Assembly (NCBI GenBank): GCA_946061315.1
Contig: CAMGRB010000015.1
Span: 1-13,175, forward strand
Source of the DNA: an uncultured Clostridia bacterium
GTDB taxonomy: Bacteria > Bacillota > Clostridia > Oscillospirales > CAG-272
DNA length: 13,175 bases
Direction: 5' to 3'
The notes under the pieces were generated by a model. That model was not told where the DNA came from, made no database searches, and saw only the letters and a list, made by a program, of their open reading frames with translations. How positions within the stretch are numbered: position 1 is the first letter of the stretch; each line of letters opens with the position of its first letter. Shown in pieces: positions 6,715 to 12,220 of the stretch. The translations under genes were made by a program, and so were the position numbers.

Positions 6715-7281
6715 ATGAAACTTATACTTGCATCAAAATCACCGAGGAGAAAAGAGATTCTTTCAATGATGGGCGCAGATTTCGAGGTAAGGGTGTCCGA
6801 CGCCGACGAAAGATACGACGTTACAACGCCCGTATATGACGTGCCGAAAATGCTTGCAGAGAGAAAAGCGTTTGCAACAAAAATCGGGAACGGTGAAATT
6901 ATAATCGCCTGCGACACGGTAGTCCTTTGTGAAAGGCAGATACTCGGCAAGCCGAAAACCAGAGAAAACGCGATAAAAATGCTTGAACTTCTCTCGGGCA
7001 AGGCGCACTACGTAATAAGCGGAATTTGCGTAAGGAGTGTCGATAAAACAGTTTGCGAAAGCGTTGAAACAAAGGTGTTTATGCGCAACTTTACAAAAGA
7101 GGAAGCAGAGAGATACGTCGATAAGTTTTCTCCGCTTGACAAGGCGGGCGCATACGGAATACAGGACGGCGCAGGCGCTTTTGTCGAGAAGATAGAGGGA
7201 GATTTTTATAACGTGGTGGGGCTTCCGCTTTGCCGCCTTTGTGAAATATTAAAAAATAGCTTCGGCTTTGACCTTATCTGA
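6715..7281 (+). CDS. maf: Maf family nucleoside triphosphate pyrophosphatase
   Basis: This 188-residue Maf/Ham1-superfamily enzyme hydrolyses dTTP, UTP and modified pyrimidine triphosphates to the monophosphate and pyrophosphate. It is a house-cleaning activity also linked to septum control in B. subtilis. Seen here are the N-terminal ASKSPRRKEIL (6-16), the catalytic acidic motif ACDTVV with Asp67, LSGKAHYVISGICV (93-106), and the C-terminal signature DKAGAYGIQDGAGAFVEKIEGDFYNVVGLPL (142-172). The ATG at 6715-6717 has a GAGGGG ribosome binding site ending 3 bases upstream and lies 14 bases after the U32 stop. Upstream in-frame codons fall inside the U32 gene and add nothing Maf-like. The YhdE-type (dTTP/UTP) specificity is an inference from the SPRR and VISG motifs. 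Confidence 0.96.
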   Translation: MKLILASKSPRRKEILSMMGADFEVRVSDADERYDVTTPVYDVPKMLAERKAFATKIGNGEIIIACDTVVLCERQILGKPKTRENAIKMLELLSGKAHYVISGICVRSVDKTVCESVETKVFMRNFTKEEAERYVDKFSPLDKAGAYGIQDGAGAFVEKIEGDFYNVVGLPLCRLCEILKNSFGFDLI

Positions 7282-7307
7282 AATAAAAACGGGGGAGAGT
7301 GTCTATT

Positions 7308-7955
7308 TTGACGGAAAAGCAGAAAAAAGAAAAAATGGCTCTTATAGTAGCGGAGCTTAAAAAAATATATCCCGACGCGCATTGTTCACTTGATTTTGAC
7401 GGCGAGGGCTGGAAGCTGCTCGTTATGGGTAGGTTAAGCGCGCAATGTACCGACGAGCGAGTAAATATCGTTTGTAAAGACCTTTTCAGAAAATATCCCG
7501 ACGCAAGATCTCTTGCCGACGCGCCGCTTTCGGATATAGAGGACACGATAAAATCGTGCGGACTTTACAAAATGAAGGCAAAAAACATAAAGGACGCCTG
7601 CATACGCCTTTGCGATCTTTACGGCGGAGTTGTCCCCGATACTATGGATGCGCTCCTTACCTTTGAGGGCGTGGGCAGAAAAATAGCAAATCTTTTGCTC
7701 GGCGACCTTTATCACAAGCCCGCAATAGTGGCAGACACGCATTGTATAAGAATATGCGCAAGGTTCGGTATGTATAAAGAGGGCGTAAAAGACCCGTTAA
7801 AAACGGAGCAGATAATGTCAAAGCTCGTTGAAAAGAGCGAGCAGAGCGATTTTTGCCACCGCGTTGTCTATCTCGGCAGAGAATACTGCACCGCACGAAA
7901 TCCAAAATGCGATATATGCCCGCTTGCAAAAATCTGCAAGGGCGATAAAAAATAA
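7308..7955 (+). CDS. nth: Endonuclease III (Nth), DNA glycosylase/AP lyase
   Basis: Nth removes oxidised pyrimidines from DNA and cleaves the abasic site, acting in base excision repair. The 215 residues show LLVMGRLSAQCTD (37-49) and the helix-hairpin-helix FEGVGRKIANLLLGD with catalytic Lys125. Catalytic Asp143 lies in VADTHCIRI. The 4Fe-4S loop is C-X6-C-X2-C-X5-C (Cys194, 201, 204, 210). I chose TTG 7308 as start because GGGGGAGA (7291-7298) lies about 10 bases before it; the in-frame GTG at 7299 abuts that site and is too close. The gene follows maf by 26 bases and is the last of the zapA-U32-maf-nth operon, ending at a strong hairpin. The family's LPGVGRKTA is FEGVGRKIA here, a conservative variant that retains the lysine. 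Confidence 0.95.
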   Translation: MTEKQKKEKMALIVAELKKIYPDAHCSLDFDGEGWKLLVMGRLSAQCTDERVNIVCKDLFRKYPDARSLADAPLSDIEDTIKSCGLYKMKAKNIKDACIRLCDLYGGVVPDTMDALLTFEGVGRKIANLLLGDLYHKPAIVADTHCIRICARFGMYKEGVKDPLKTEQIMSKLVEKSEQSDFCHRVVYLGREYCTARNPKCDICPLAKICKGDKK

Positions 7956-8002
7956 AAAACGGGCTGTTGCAAATTTAATTTGCAACAGCCTGTAGCTTTT
8001 TT
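7947..8002 (+). terminator. Bidirectional terminator after nth
   Basis: GGCTGTTGCAAATT (7962-7975) pairs perfectly with AATTTGCAACAGCC (7977-7990). On the plus strand it is followed by a T6 run (7997-8002) and ends the zapA operon. On the minus strand it is followed by TTTTTTATTTT (complement of 7947-7959) and could end transcription arriving from the acyl-CoA synthetase gene. The left arm is also the left end of the inverted-repeat element described next. Confidence 0.75.
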
Positions 8003-8161
8003 GGATAGGGGATAGAGAAATTTAGCAAAGAAGCGTTGGTTTCGTTATATCGTAGGGCGGGGGCTTGCTCCCGCCGCTTTGTTTACCGTTTGATAACTCC
8101 CTCCGTCTTTTGCTTCGCAAAATCCACCTCCCTCTGTGATGGAGGCTTTTTGCGACAGCCC
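7961..8161. repeat. MITE-like structured intergenic element with terminal inverted repeats
   Basis: A 201-bp segment fills the gap between nth and the convergent acyl-CoA synthetase gene. Its ends, GGGCTGTTGCAAA (7961-7973) and TTTGCGACAGCCC (8149-8161), are inverted copies that pair over 13 bp with one G-T. Inside are a GC-rich hairpin GGCGGGGG-CTTG-CTCCCGCC (8056-8075), a TTTTGC-TTC-GCAAAA hairpin (8108-8122), and CCTCC/GGAGG arms around CTCTGTGAT (8126-8144). There is no coding frame of note. This is the layout of a non-autonomous mobile repeat or a REP/BIME-like element. Similar CTCCCTCTGTGA-type sequences recur between genes in gut Clostridia, from memory and not checked. The right end stops 1 base before the synthetase stop codon. 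No clear target-site duplication is visible. Confidence 0.6.
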
Positions 8162-8162
8162 C

Positions 8163-9875
8163 TTATTTATCTACCGTATAACGCTTTATTTTCTTGGTGG
8201 TAGTCTTTTCAAAAGGCTCATCTCTTAACTCAACCTTGTGGATGTGCTTATATGAAGCAAGCTTTCTGTTTATCTTCATAGCGGCATCGTTTATCGCCTG
8301 ATATATTTCCTCGTTGGTTGTAAGACCTGCTTTTTCACATTCTTCCTTATTCGGATATACTATGGCTACGACCGTTATATCGCCCGTTTCCTTGTTTTCT
8401 CTGCCGACAACGACCGACTCCTCGACAAGCGGTACTGCGCTAAGATACTCCTCAAGCTCCTCGGGAAACAGATTTTTTCCGCCGGGGAGGACTATAACGT
8501 TTTTCTTTCTTCCCGTTATATAGATATATCCCTCGTCGTCGGTATAGCCGTAGTCACCCGTTCTGAACCAGCCTTCCTCGTCGAGGACCTCTCTCGTTGC
8601 TTCTTCGTTTTTGTAGTAACCGAGCATAACGTTGTCGCCCTTTACCACTATTTCACCGTAGCTGTCCTCGGGGTTTTCCTTATCGATACGTACCGAAAGA
8701 CCGGGTATCGGTTTTCCGCAAGAGGTCGGATTGTATTTATCGAGAGGAACGACGGAGATAAGCGGAGCACACTCGGTAATTCCGTAGCCCTGCGATACTT
8801 TTATTCCGAAGCTTGCAAACGCGTCAACCATATGAGGATCAAGCGCGGCACCGCCGACTATAAAGTATTTGAGCTTGCCGCCCATAGCCTCGATAACGCT
8901 TGATAAGAGCTTTTTGCGAAGATTTATATGGACCTTGGCAAGCAGATCGCTCAACTTTATGCCGAAGCCGAGCATTTTTTCCTTACCCTGCTTCTTTGCC
9001 GACTTCCATATATTCTTGTAAAGCTGATTTACAAACATAGGAACGAGGGTCATAAGCGTCGGAGAGAATTGCTTTATATTCTTTCCGACGTACTTTATTC
9101 CGTCGCTTATGCATATCGTACAGCCGTATATCATAGGAGCGAGTATTCCGCAGCTCATCTCGTACGTGTGATAAACCGGCAGAACGGAAAGAAGGGTGTC
9201 GTCCGGGGTGAGCTGCCAAAGCGTCGGATTTATACCGTTTATAACCGCACATATATTTTTCTCCGAGAGCATAACTCCCTTGCTTGATCCCGTTGTTCCC
9301 GACGTGAAAAGGAGTGCGGACATCTTGGTAGTGTCGCGTTCTCTGTCGATTTTTATATCGGTGTTTTTTATAAGATATTCACCGAGCGCGAGTATATTTT
9401 CAAAATCGGTAAACTTTTCGGATACGTACTGCTTGTCTGTAGTAAGGGTAAAATTCATCTTGTCGGCGATTATTACGTTGTTTACGTTCGGAAGCTCGCC
9501 CTCCCTGTCCCTGAAAAGCTTTTCAAACGTGGGGGAGCAAACCACGAAGGACGCCTCGGAATGATTCGTGAATTTTATTATTTCGTCCTCCAAAAGATAC
9601 GGGTCAAGCGGAACTATAACTCCGCCCGCCGTGACGGTTGCTATATAGGAGGCTATCCACTCAACGCTCGTTTCCCCCGTGAGCACAACCTTTTTGTCCT
9701 TTACGCCCATATGAATAAATGCGCGGGTAATTTTGTTTATATAATCGAGAAACTCGTTGTACGATACGTCGACAACCTCGTCCCCCTTGTTGAATCTGTA
9801 AAGAGTTTTGTCCCCGAAAAGCTCGCTTCCGCGCTCGAGGAGCCCATATATACTCTCTATTTCATTCGTTGCCAT
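8163..9875 (-). CDS. AMP-forming acyl-CoA synthetase (long-chain fatty acid--CoA ligase type)
   Basis: This 570-residue ANL-superfamily enzyme activates a carboxylic acid with ATP to an acyl-adenylate and then transfers it to a thiol, probably CoA. Motifs are the P-loop LLFTSGTTGSSKGVM (188-202), VLPVYHTYEM (231-240), GYGITE (363-368), YGEIVVKGDNVMLGYYKN (406-423), GWFRTGD (435-441), GRKKNVIVLPGGKN (455-468), and the C-terminal catalytic lysine in TTTKKIKR (Lys561 or 562). The wording is closest to FadD-like long-chain synthetases, but the acyl substrate cannot be read directly. The ATG at 9873-9875 is preferred because AAGGAG (9883-9888) lies 7 bases upstream; the in-frame ATG at 9881 is only 1 base from it. 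The gene overlaps the marR end by 14 bases and is probably regulated by that protein. Confidence 0.92.
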   Translation of the reverse strand: MATNEIESIYGLLERGSELFGDKTLYRFNKGDEVVDVSYNEFLDYINKITRAFIHMGVKDKKVVLTGETSVEWIASYIATVTAGGVIVPLDPYLLEDEIIKFTNHSEASFVVCSPTFEKLFRDREGELPNVNNVIIADKMNFTLTTDKQYVSEKFTDFENILALGEYLIKNTDIKIDRERDTTKMSALLFTSGTTGSSKGVMLSEKNICAVINGINPTLWQLTPDDTLLSVLPVYHTYEMSCGILAPMIYGCTICISDGIKYVGKNIKQFSPTLMTLVPMFVNQLYKNIWKSAKKQGKEKMLGFGIKLSDLLAKVHINLRKKLLSSVIEAMGGKLKYFIVGGAALDPHMVDAFASFGIKVSQGYGITECAPLISVVPLDKYNPTSCGKPIPGLSVRIDKENPEDSYGEIVVKGDNVMLGYYKNEEATREVLDEEGWFRTGDYGYTDDEGYIYITGRKKNVIVLPGGKNLFPEELEEYLSAVPLVEESVVVGRENKETGDITVVAIVYPNKEECEKAGLTTNEEIYQAINDAAMKINRKLASYKHIHKVELRDEPFEKTTTKKIKRYTVDK

Positions 9876-10320
9876 AATCATTCTCCTTCTTTAATATGTC
9901 GGCAATGCCGTCATCAAGTTTTGAGAGCACGTCGTAAAACGTCCTCATTTTGTCGGCAGAAATATCCTTCGTTATTGTTTCTATAGCCGAGGTAACCGCC
10001 TCATTTATAATGTTGTGTATATCTTTCCCCCTTTCAGTAAGAACAAATTTTGATTTATACGCCTGTGGCGAATTTTTTTCTATATATCCTTTATCCGTAA
10101 GCTCGGAGGTTATCCGCGAGATAAACGCCTTGTCAACCCCGCAGGCAGAAGCGAGCGCGGCAGAGGACAATCCGCCGTCTTTCTCGGCTATCCTCAAAAG
10201 GCACATAACGTGAGAGCCCCGTAGACCGTACGGCTGCATAACGGAATCTTCTATTCTCTTTATGTTTTTTGCTATCCTTTCGGTATAAAGTATAAAAGGT
10301 ATAAATCCTTTTCCTCTCAT
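9862..10320 (-). CDS. MarR family transcriptional regulator
   Basis: This 152-residue winged-helix repressor probably acts as a dimer in the cytoplasm. The N-terminal helix (about 6-30) and C-terminal helices (about 105-145) would form the dimer interface. The DNA-binding domain spans about 35-105, with LSSAALASACGVDKAFISRITSELTDKGYIEK (51-82) as the helix-turn-helix and NSPQAYKSKFVLTERG as the wing. The ATG at 10318-10320 is chosen because GGAG lies about 9 bases before it; the in-frame ATG at 10335 has no ribosome binding site. The gene is translationally coupled to the acyl-CoA synthetase and driven by a near-perfect promoter carrying a palindrome. The likely scheme is self-repression together with the synthetase, released by a fatty acid, acyl-CoA or aromatic acid. 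The ligand is inference. Confidence 0.9.
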   Translation of the reverse strand: MRGKGFIPFILYTERIAKNIKRIEDSVMQPYGLRGSHVMCLLRIAEKDGGLSSAALASACGVDKAFISRITSELTDKGYIEKNSPQAYKSKFVLTERGKDIHNIINEAVTSAIETITKDISADKMRTFYDVLSKLDDGIADILKKENDYGNE

Positions 10321-10355
10321 GATCTTTCTCTCCATCAAATATACGTAGTACGCCC

Positions 10356-10384
10356 ATTATAGCACAAAAGTATTGACTTGTCAA
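10356..10384 (-). promoter_or_regulatory. Consensus promoter of the marR-acyl-CoA synthetase operon
   Basis: On the minus strand, TTGACA (10379-10384) and TATAAT (10356-10361) are both perfect, with a 17-base spacer and a TGC extended -10. The start is predicted near 10349, about 29 bases before the marR ATG. A promoter this strong normally needs a repressor. Confidence 0.9.
10373..10384. promoter_or_regulatory. Candidate MarR operator
   Basis: TTGAC-TT-GTCAA is a perfect 5+2+5 palindrome covering the whole -35 hexamer. MarR-type operators are short palindromes of this kind (E. coli MarR: TTGCC-N2-GGCAA), and binding here would block RNA polymerase. That the downstream MarR protein is the ligand is inferred from position. 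Confidence 0.5.
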
Positions 10385-10441
10385 CCTTTTTATTGGAAAA
10401 AATATAATCCAAACAAATTTCTCCTTTGAAAACGTTTGCGC

Positions 10442-10473
10442 AAAAAAAGAAAAACCGGCACAAGGCCGGCTTT
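10442..10473 (-). terminator. Rho-independent terminator of the alcohol dehydrogenase gene
   Basis: On the minus strand a stem of CCGGC/GCCGG around CTTGT is extended by one G-U and three A-U pairs, and is followed by TTTTTCTTTTTTTG. It lies about 50 bases after the dehydrogenase stop and insulates it from the marR promoter. Confidence 0.9.
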
Positions 10474-10526
10474 CCTTTAGAGAGAGAAAACATTTAAGAT
10501 AGTTCAAATTTAATAGGTCCGTCTTA

Positions 10527-11744
10527 TCAGAAATCAACTTCGGTGTCGTAGTAGCAGCACTTAAGAAGCTTTTCCATTTCTTCAACGGAGGGCTGACGGG
10601 GGTTGGAGCCCGTGCAGGCATCGCCCAAAGCGTTTACGGCGATATCGTGAACTCTTTCGAGGAACACGTTCTCGGGGACGAAGCCCTGCTCGCAGGGATA
10701 GCTGTCCGCACCGTAATTCTTTATGCAATGAGGGATATTGAGGTCGTCGTTCATCTTGCGCAGGTAAGCGATAAGAAGTGCAACCTTTTCTTTAACGGTA
10801 TTTCCGCCGAGAGCCATATAATCGGCAATCTCTGCATAACGCTTTGCCGCCGTTTCGTTCTTTGCGTTGAAAGCGATAACTTTAGGCAAGTACATAGCGT
10901 TTGCGGCACCGTGAATTATATGTGCACCGTAGTCTGCAAAAGCGGCTCCGGTCTTGTGTGCCATTGAGTGAACTATGCCGAGCAAAGCGTTGGAGAATGC
11001 CATACCTGCAAGGCACTGTGCGTTGTGCATGCTGTCGCGCTTTGACATATCGCCGTTGTAGGATTTTACAAGATCGCTCTGGATCATCTTGATGGCGAAT
11101 ATAGCAAGCGGATCGGTGTAATCGCAGTTTGCGGTTGAAACGTAAGCCTCAACGGCGTGGGTCATAGCGTCCATACCCGTGTGAGCAACGAGCTTTTTGG
11201 GCATCGTTTCTGCAAGGTCGGGGTCGACTATTGCAACGTCGGGGGTGATTTCAAAGTCTGCGATAGGATATTTGATACCCTTTTTGTAATCGGTGATTAT
11301 CGAGAATGCGGTAACCTCGGTTGCCGTACCCGAAGTTGAGGATATTGCGCAGAAGTGAGCCTTCTTACGAAGCGCGGGAATACCGAATACCTTGCACATT
11401 TCCTCAAAGGTTATTTCCGGATATTCGTACTTTATCCACATAGCCTTGGCAGCATCGATAGGAGAACCGCCGCCCATTGCTATTATCCAGTCAGGCTGAA
11501 TTTCGAGCATCTTTTCTGCGCCCTTCATAACGGTGTCAACAGACGGGTCAGGCTCGATACCGTCAATTACGTAAACTTCCATGCCGGCTTCTTTAAGATA
11601 AGCCTCGGCTCTGTCAAGGAAGCCGAAACGCTTCATCGAGCCGCCGCCTACGCATATAACGGCTTTCTTTCCTTTGAATGTTTTAAGTGCTTCAAGGGCA
11701 CCCTTTCCGTGATAGAGATCTCTCGGTAAAGTAAATCTTGCCAT
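10527..11744 (-). CDS. Iron-containing alcohol dehydrogenase
   Basis: This 405-residue group III (Fe-dependent) alcohol dehydrogenase interconverts aldehydes or ketones and alcohols with NAD(P)H, typically to re-oxidise cofactor in fermentation. The nucleotide-binding half has AVICVGGGSMKRFGF (28-42) and MGGGSPIDAAKAMW (90-103). The metal-binding half has Asp192 and His196 in TGMDAMTHAVEAYVS, His263 in HSMAHKTGA, and His278 in HIIHGAANAM, the four expected iron ligands. The C-terminus CTGSNPRQPSVEEMEKLLKCCYYD resembles the alcohol dehydrogenase part of AdhE, but no acetaldehyde dehydrogenase part is present. The ATG at 11742-11744 is preceded by GGAGG 8-9 bases upstream. It is monocistronic, with its own promoter and terminator. 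The substrate (ethanol, butanol or other) cannot be decided. I saw no Rex-type TTGTTAA-N4-TTAACAA box upstream. Confidence 0.95.
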   Translation of the reverse strand: MARFTLPRDLYHGKGALEALKTFKGKKAVICVGGGSMKRFGFLDRAEAYLKEAGMEVYVIDGIEPDPSVDTVMKGAEKMLEIQPDWIIAMGGGSPIDAAKAMWIKYEYPEITFEEMCKVFGIPALRKKAHFCAISSTSGTATEVTAFSIITDYKKGIKYPIADFEITPDVAIVDPDLAETMPKKLVAHTGMDAMTHAVEAYVSTANCDYTDPLAIFAIKMIQSDLVKSYNGDMSKRDSMHNAQCLAGMAFSNALLGIVHSMAHKTGAAFADYGAHIIHGAANAMYLPKVIAFNAKNETAAKRYAEIADYMALGGNTVKEKVALLIAYLRKMNDDLNIPHCIKNYGADSYPCEQGFVPENVFLERVHDIAVNALGDACTGSNPRQPSVEEMEKLLKCCYYDTEVDF

Positions 11745-11784
11745 GATATTTTCCTCCGCAAAAGCGTATTTATTTTTCGACTAT

Positions 11785-11813
11785 ATATTAACATTTCGAC
11801 GCGCAAATGTGAA
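11785..11813 (-). promoter_or_regulatory. Probable promoter of the alcohol dehydrogenase gene
   Basis: On the minus strand TTCACA (11808-11813), a 17-base spacer and TAATAT (11785-11790) match consensus at five and four positions. The start near 11778 gives a leader of about 33 bases before the ATG. Confidence 0.5.
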
Positions 11814-11885
11814 ATATAAAAATGAAATAGAGATATTCCCAAAATAATATGAAATCGAAAAAAGACGTGCAAAACACACGGCATA

Positions 11886-11914
11886 TTGACTTTGAACTTT
11901 TTTTGTGATACAAT
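11886..11914 (+). promoter_or_regulatory. Strong plus-strand promoter facing the tRNA pair and rsmA
   Basis: TTGACT (11886-11891), a 17-base spacer and TACAAT (11909-11914) each miss consensus at one position, and TGA just before the -10 gives an extended -10. The predicted start near 11921 lies inside the U-tract of the opposing tRNA terminator. The first plus-strand gene downstream is rsmA, about 300 bases away, and the transcript would cross both tRNA genes in antisense. Confidence 0.6.
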
Positions 11915-11918
11915 ATCC

Positions 11919-11948
11919 GAAAAGAAAAAACAAGCCGTAAAGGCTTGT
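11919..11948 (-). terminator. Terminator of the tRNA-Thr/tRNA-Gly unit
   Basis: ACAAGCC (11930-11936) pairs with GGCTTGT (11942-11948) around a 5-base loop. On the minus strand it lies 6 bases after the tRNA-Gly CCA and is followed by TTTTTTCTTTTC. The hairpin is perfect, and the tail is U-rich on this strand only. Confidence 0.9.
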
Positions 11949-11954
11949 GATAAT

Positions 11955-12028
11955 TGGAGCAGGTGACGGGAATCGAACCCGCGTATCAGGCTTGGGAAGC
12001 GTGCGCTCTGCCATTGAGCTACACCTGC
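11955..12028 (-). tRNA. tRNA-Gly, anticodon CCC
   Basis: This is a 74-nt tRNA with encoded CCA (11955-11957). The acceptor GCAGGTG (12022-12028) pairs with CACCTGC (11959-11965). The D-stem is GCTC/GAGC, the loop TTCCCAA gives anticodon CCC (reads GGG), and the T-arm is GCGGG-TTCGAAT-CCCGT. The anticodon stem CACGC/GCCTG has a C-C mismatch at the middle pair (29-41) while the other four pairs form. It is transcribed with tRNA-Thr upstream and ends at a strong terminator. Confidence 0.96.
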
Positions 12029-12054
12029 GCATATATATGGCTATATAAATCATA

Positions 12055-12081
12055 TCGGAGCAAAGTAAGACCTCGCTCCGA
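12055..12081. other. Stem-loop between the two tRNA genes
   Basis: TCGGAGC (12055-12061) pairs with GCTCCGA (12075-12081) around a 13-base loop in the spacer between tRNA-Thr and tRNA-Gly. No U-tract follows it on either strand, so it is not an obvious terminator. It may help processing of the tRNA precursor. Confidence 0.4.
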
Positions 12082-12086
12082 CATAA

Positions 12087-12161
12087 TGGAGCTGGTGGTG
12101 AGATTTGAACTCACGACCTGCTGATTACGAATCAGCTGCACTGCCCCTGTGCTACACCAGC
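12087..12161 (-). tRNA. tRNA-Thr, anticodon CGT
   Basis: This is a 75-nt tRNA with encoded CCA (12087-12089). The acceptor GCTGGTG (12155-12161) pairs with CACCAGC (12091-12097). The D-stem is GCAC/GTGC and the anticodon stem is GCTGA/TCAGC. The loop TTCGTAA gives anticodon CGT (reads ACG), and the T-arm is GTGAG-TTCAAAT-CTCAC. All stems are complete. It is the first gene of the two-tRNA unit, directly behind a good promoter. Confidence 0.97.
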
Positions 12162-12162
12162 G

Positions 12163-12191
12163 TTGTTAAGCAAGTGTTATTTTACTACAAA
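12163..12191 (+). promoter_or_regulatory. Weak candidate local promoter of rsmA
   Basis: TTGTTA (12163-12168), a 17-base spacer and TACAAA (12186-12191) each match consensus at four of six positions. If used, it would start rsmA about 25 bases before the ATG, overlapping the opposing tRNA promoter. It is an alternative to the stronger distant promoter at 11886-11914. Confidence 0.25.
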
Positions 12192-12207
12192 TAATTATGT
12201 TTGTCAA
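12179..12207 (-). promoter_or_regulatory. Promoter of the tRNA-Thr/tRNA-Gly unit
   Basis: TTGACA (12202-12207, perfect), a 17-base spacer and TAAAAT (12179-12184, one mismatch) lie on the minus strand. The start near 12172 is about 11 bases before the tRNA-Thr 5' end. The -35 box lies within 15 bases of the rsmA start codon. Confidence 0.8.
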
Positions 12208-12220
12208 GAGGTTTTTTCAA

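Noticed and set aside
10133..10621. Minus-strand 162-codon frame between marR and the alcohol dehydrogenase
   Set aside because: It runs through the dehydrogenase end, its terminator, the marR promoter and the marR 5' end in another frame.
11745..11860. Rex redox operator upstream of the alcohol dehydrogenase
   Set aside because: No TTGTGAA/TTGTTAA-type inverted repeat with the right spacing is present; only a single TTCACA that serves better as a -35 box.
11781..12053. Minus-strand 90-codon frame with RCSSMAERTLPKPDTRVRFPSPAP
   Set aside because: This is the usual shadow translation of a tRNA-Gly gene.
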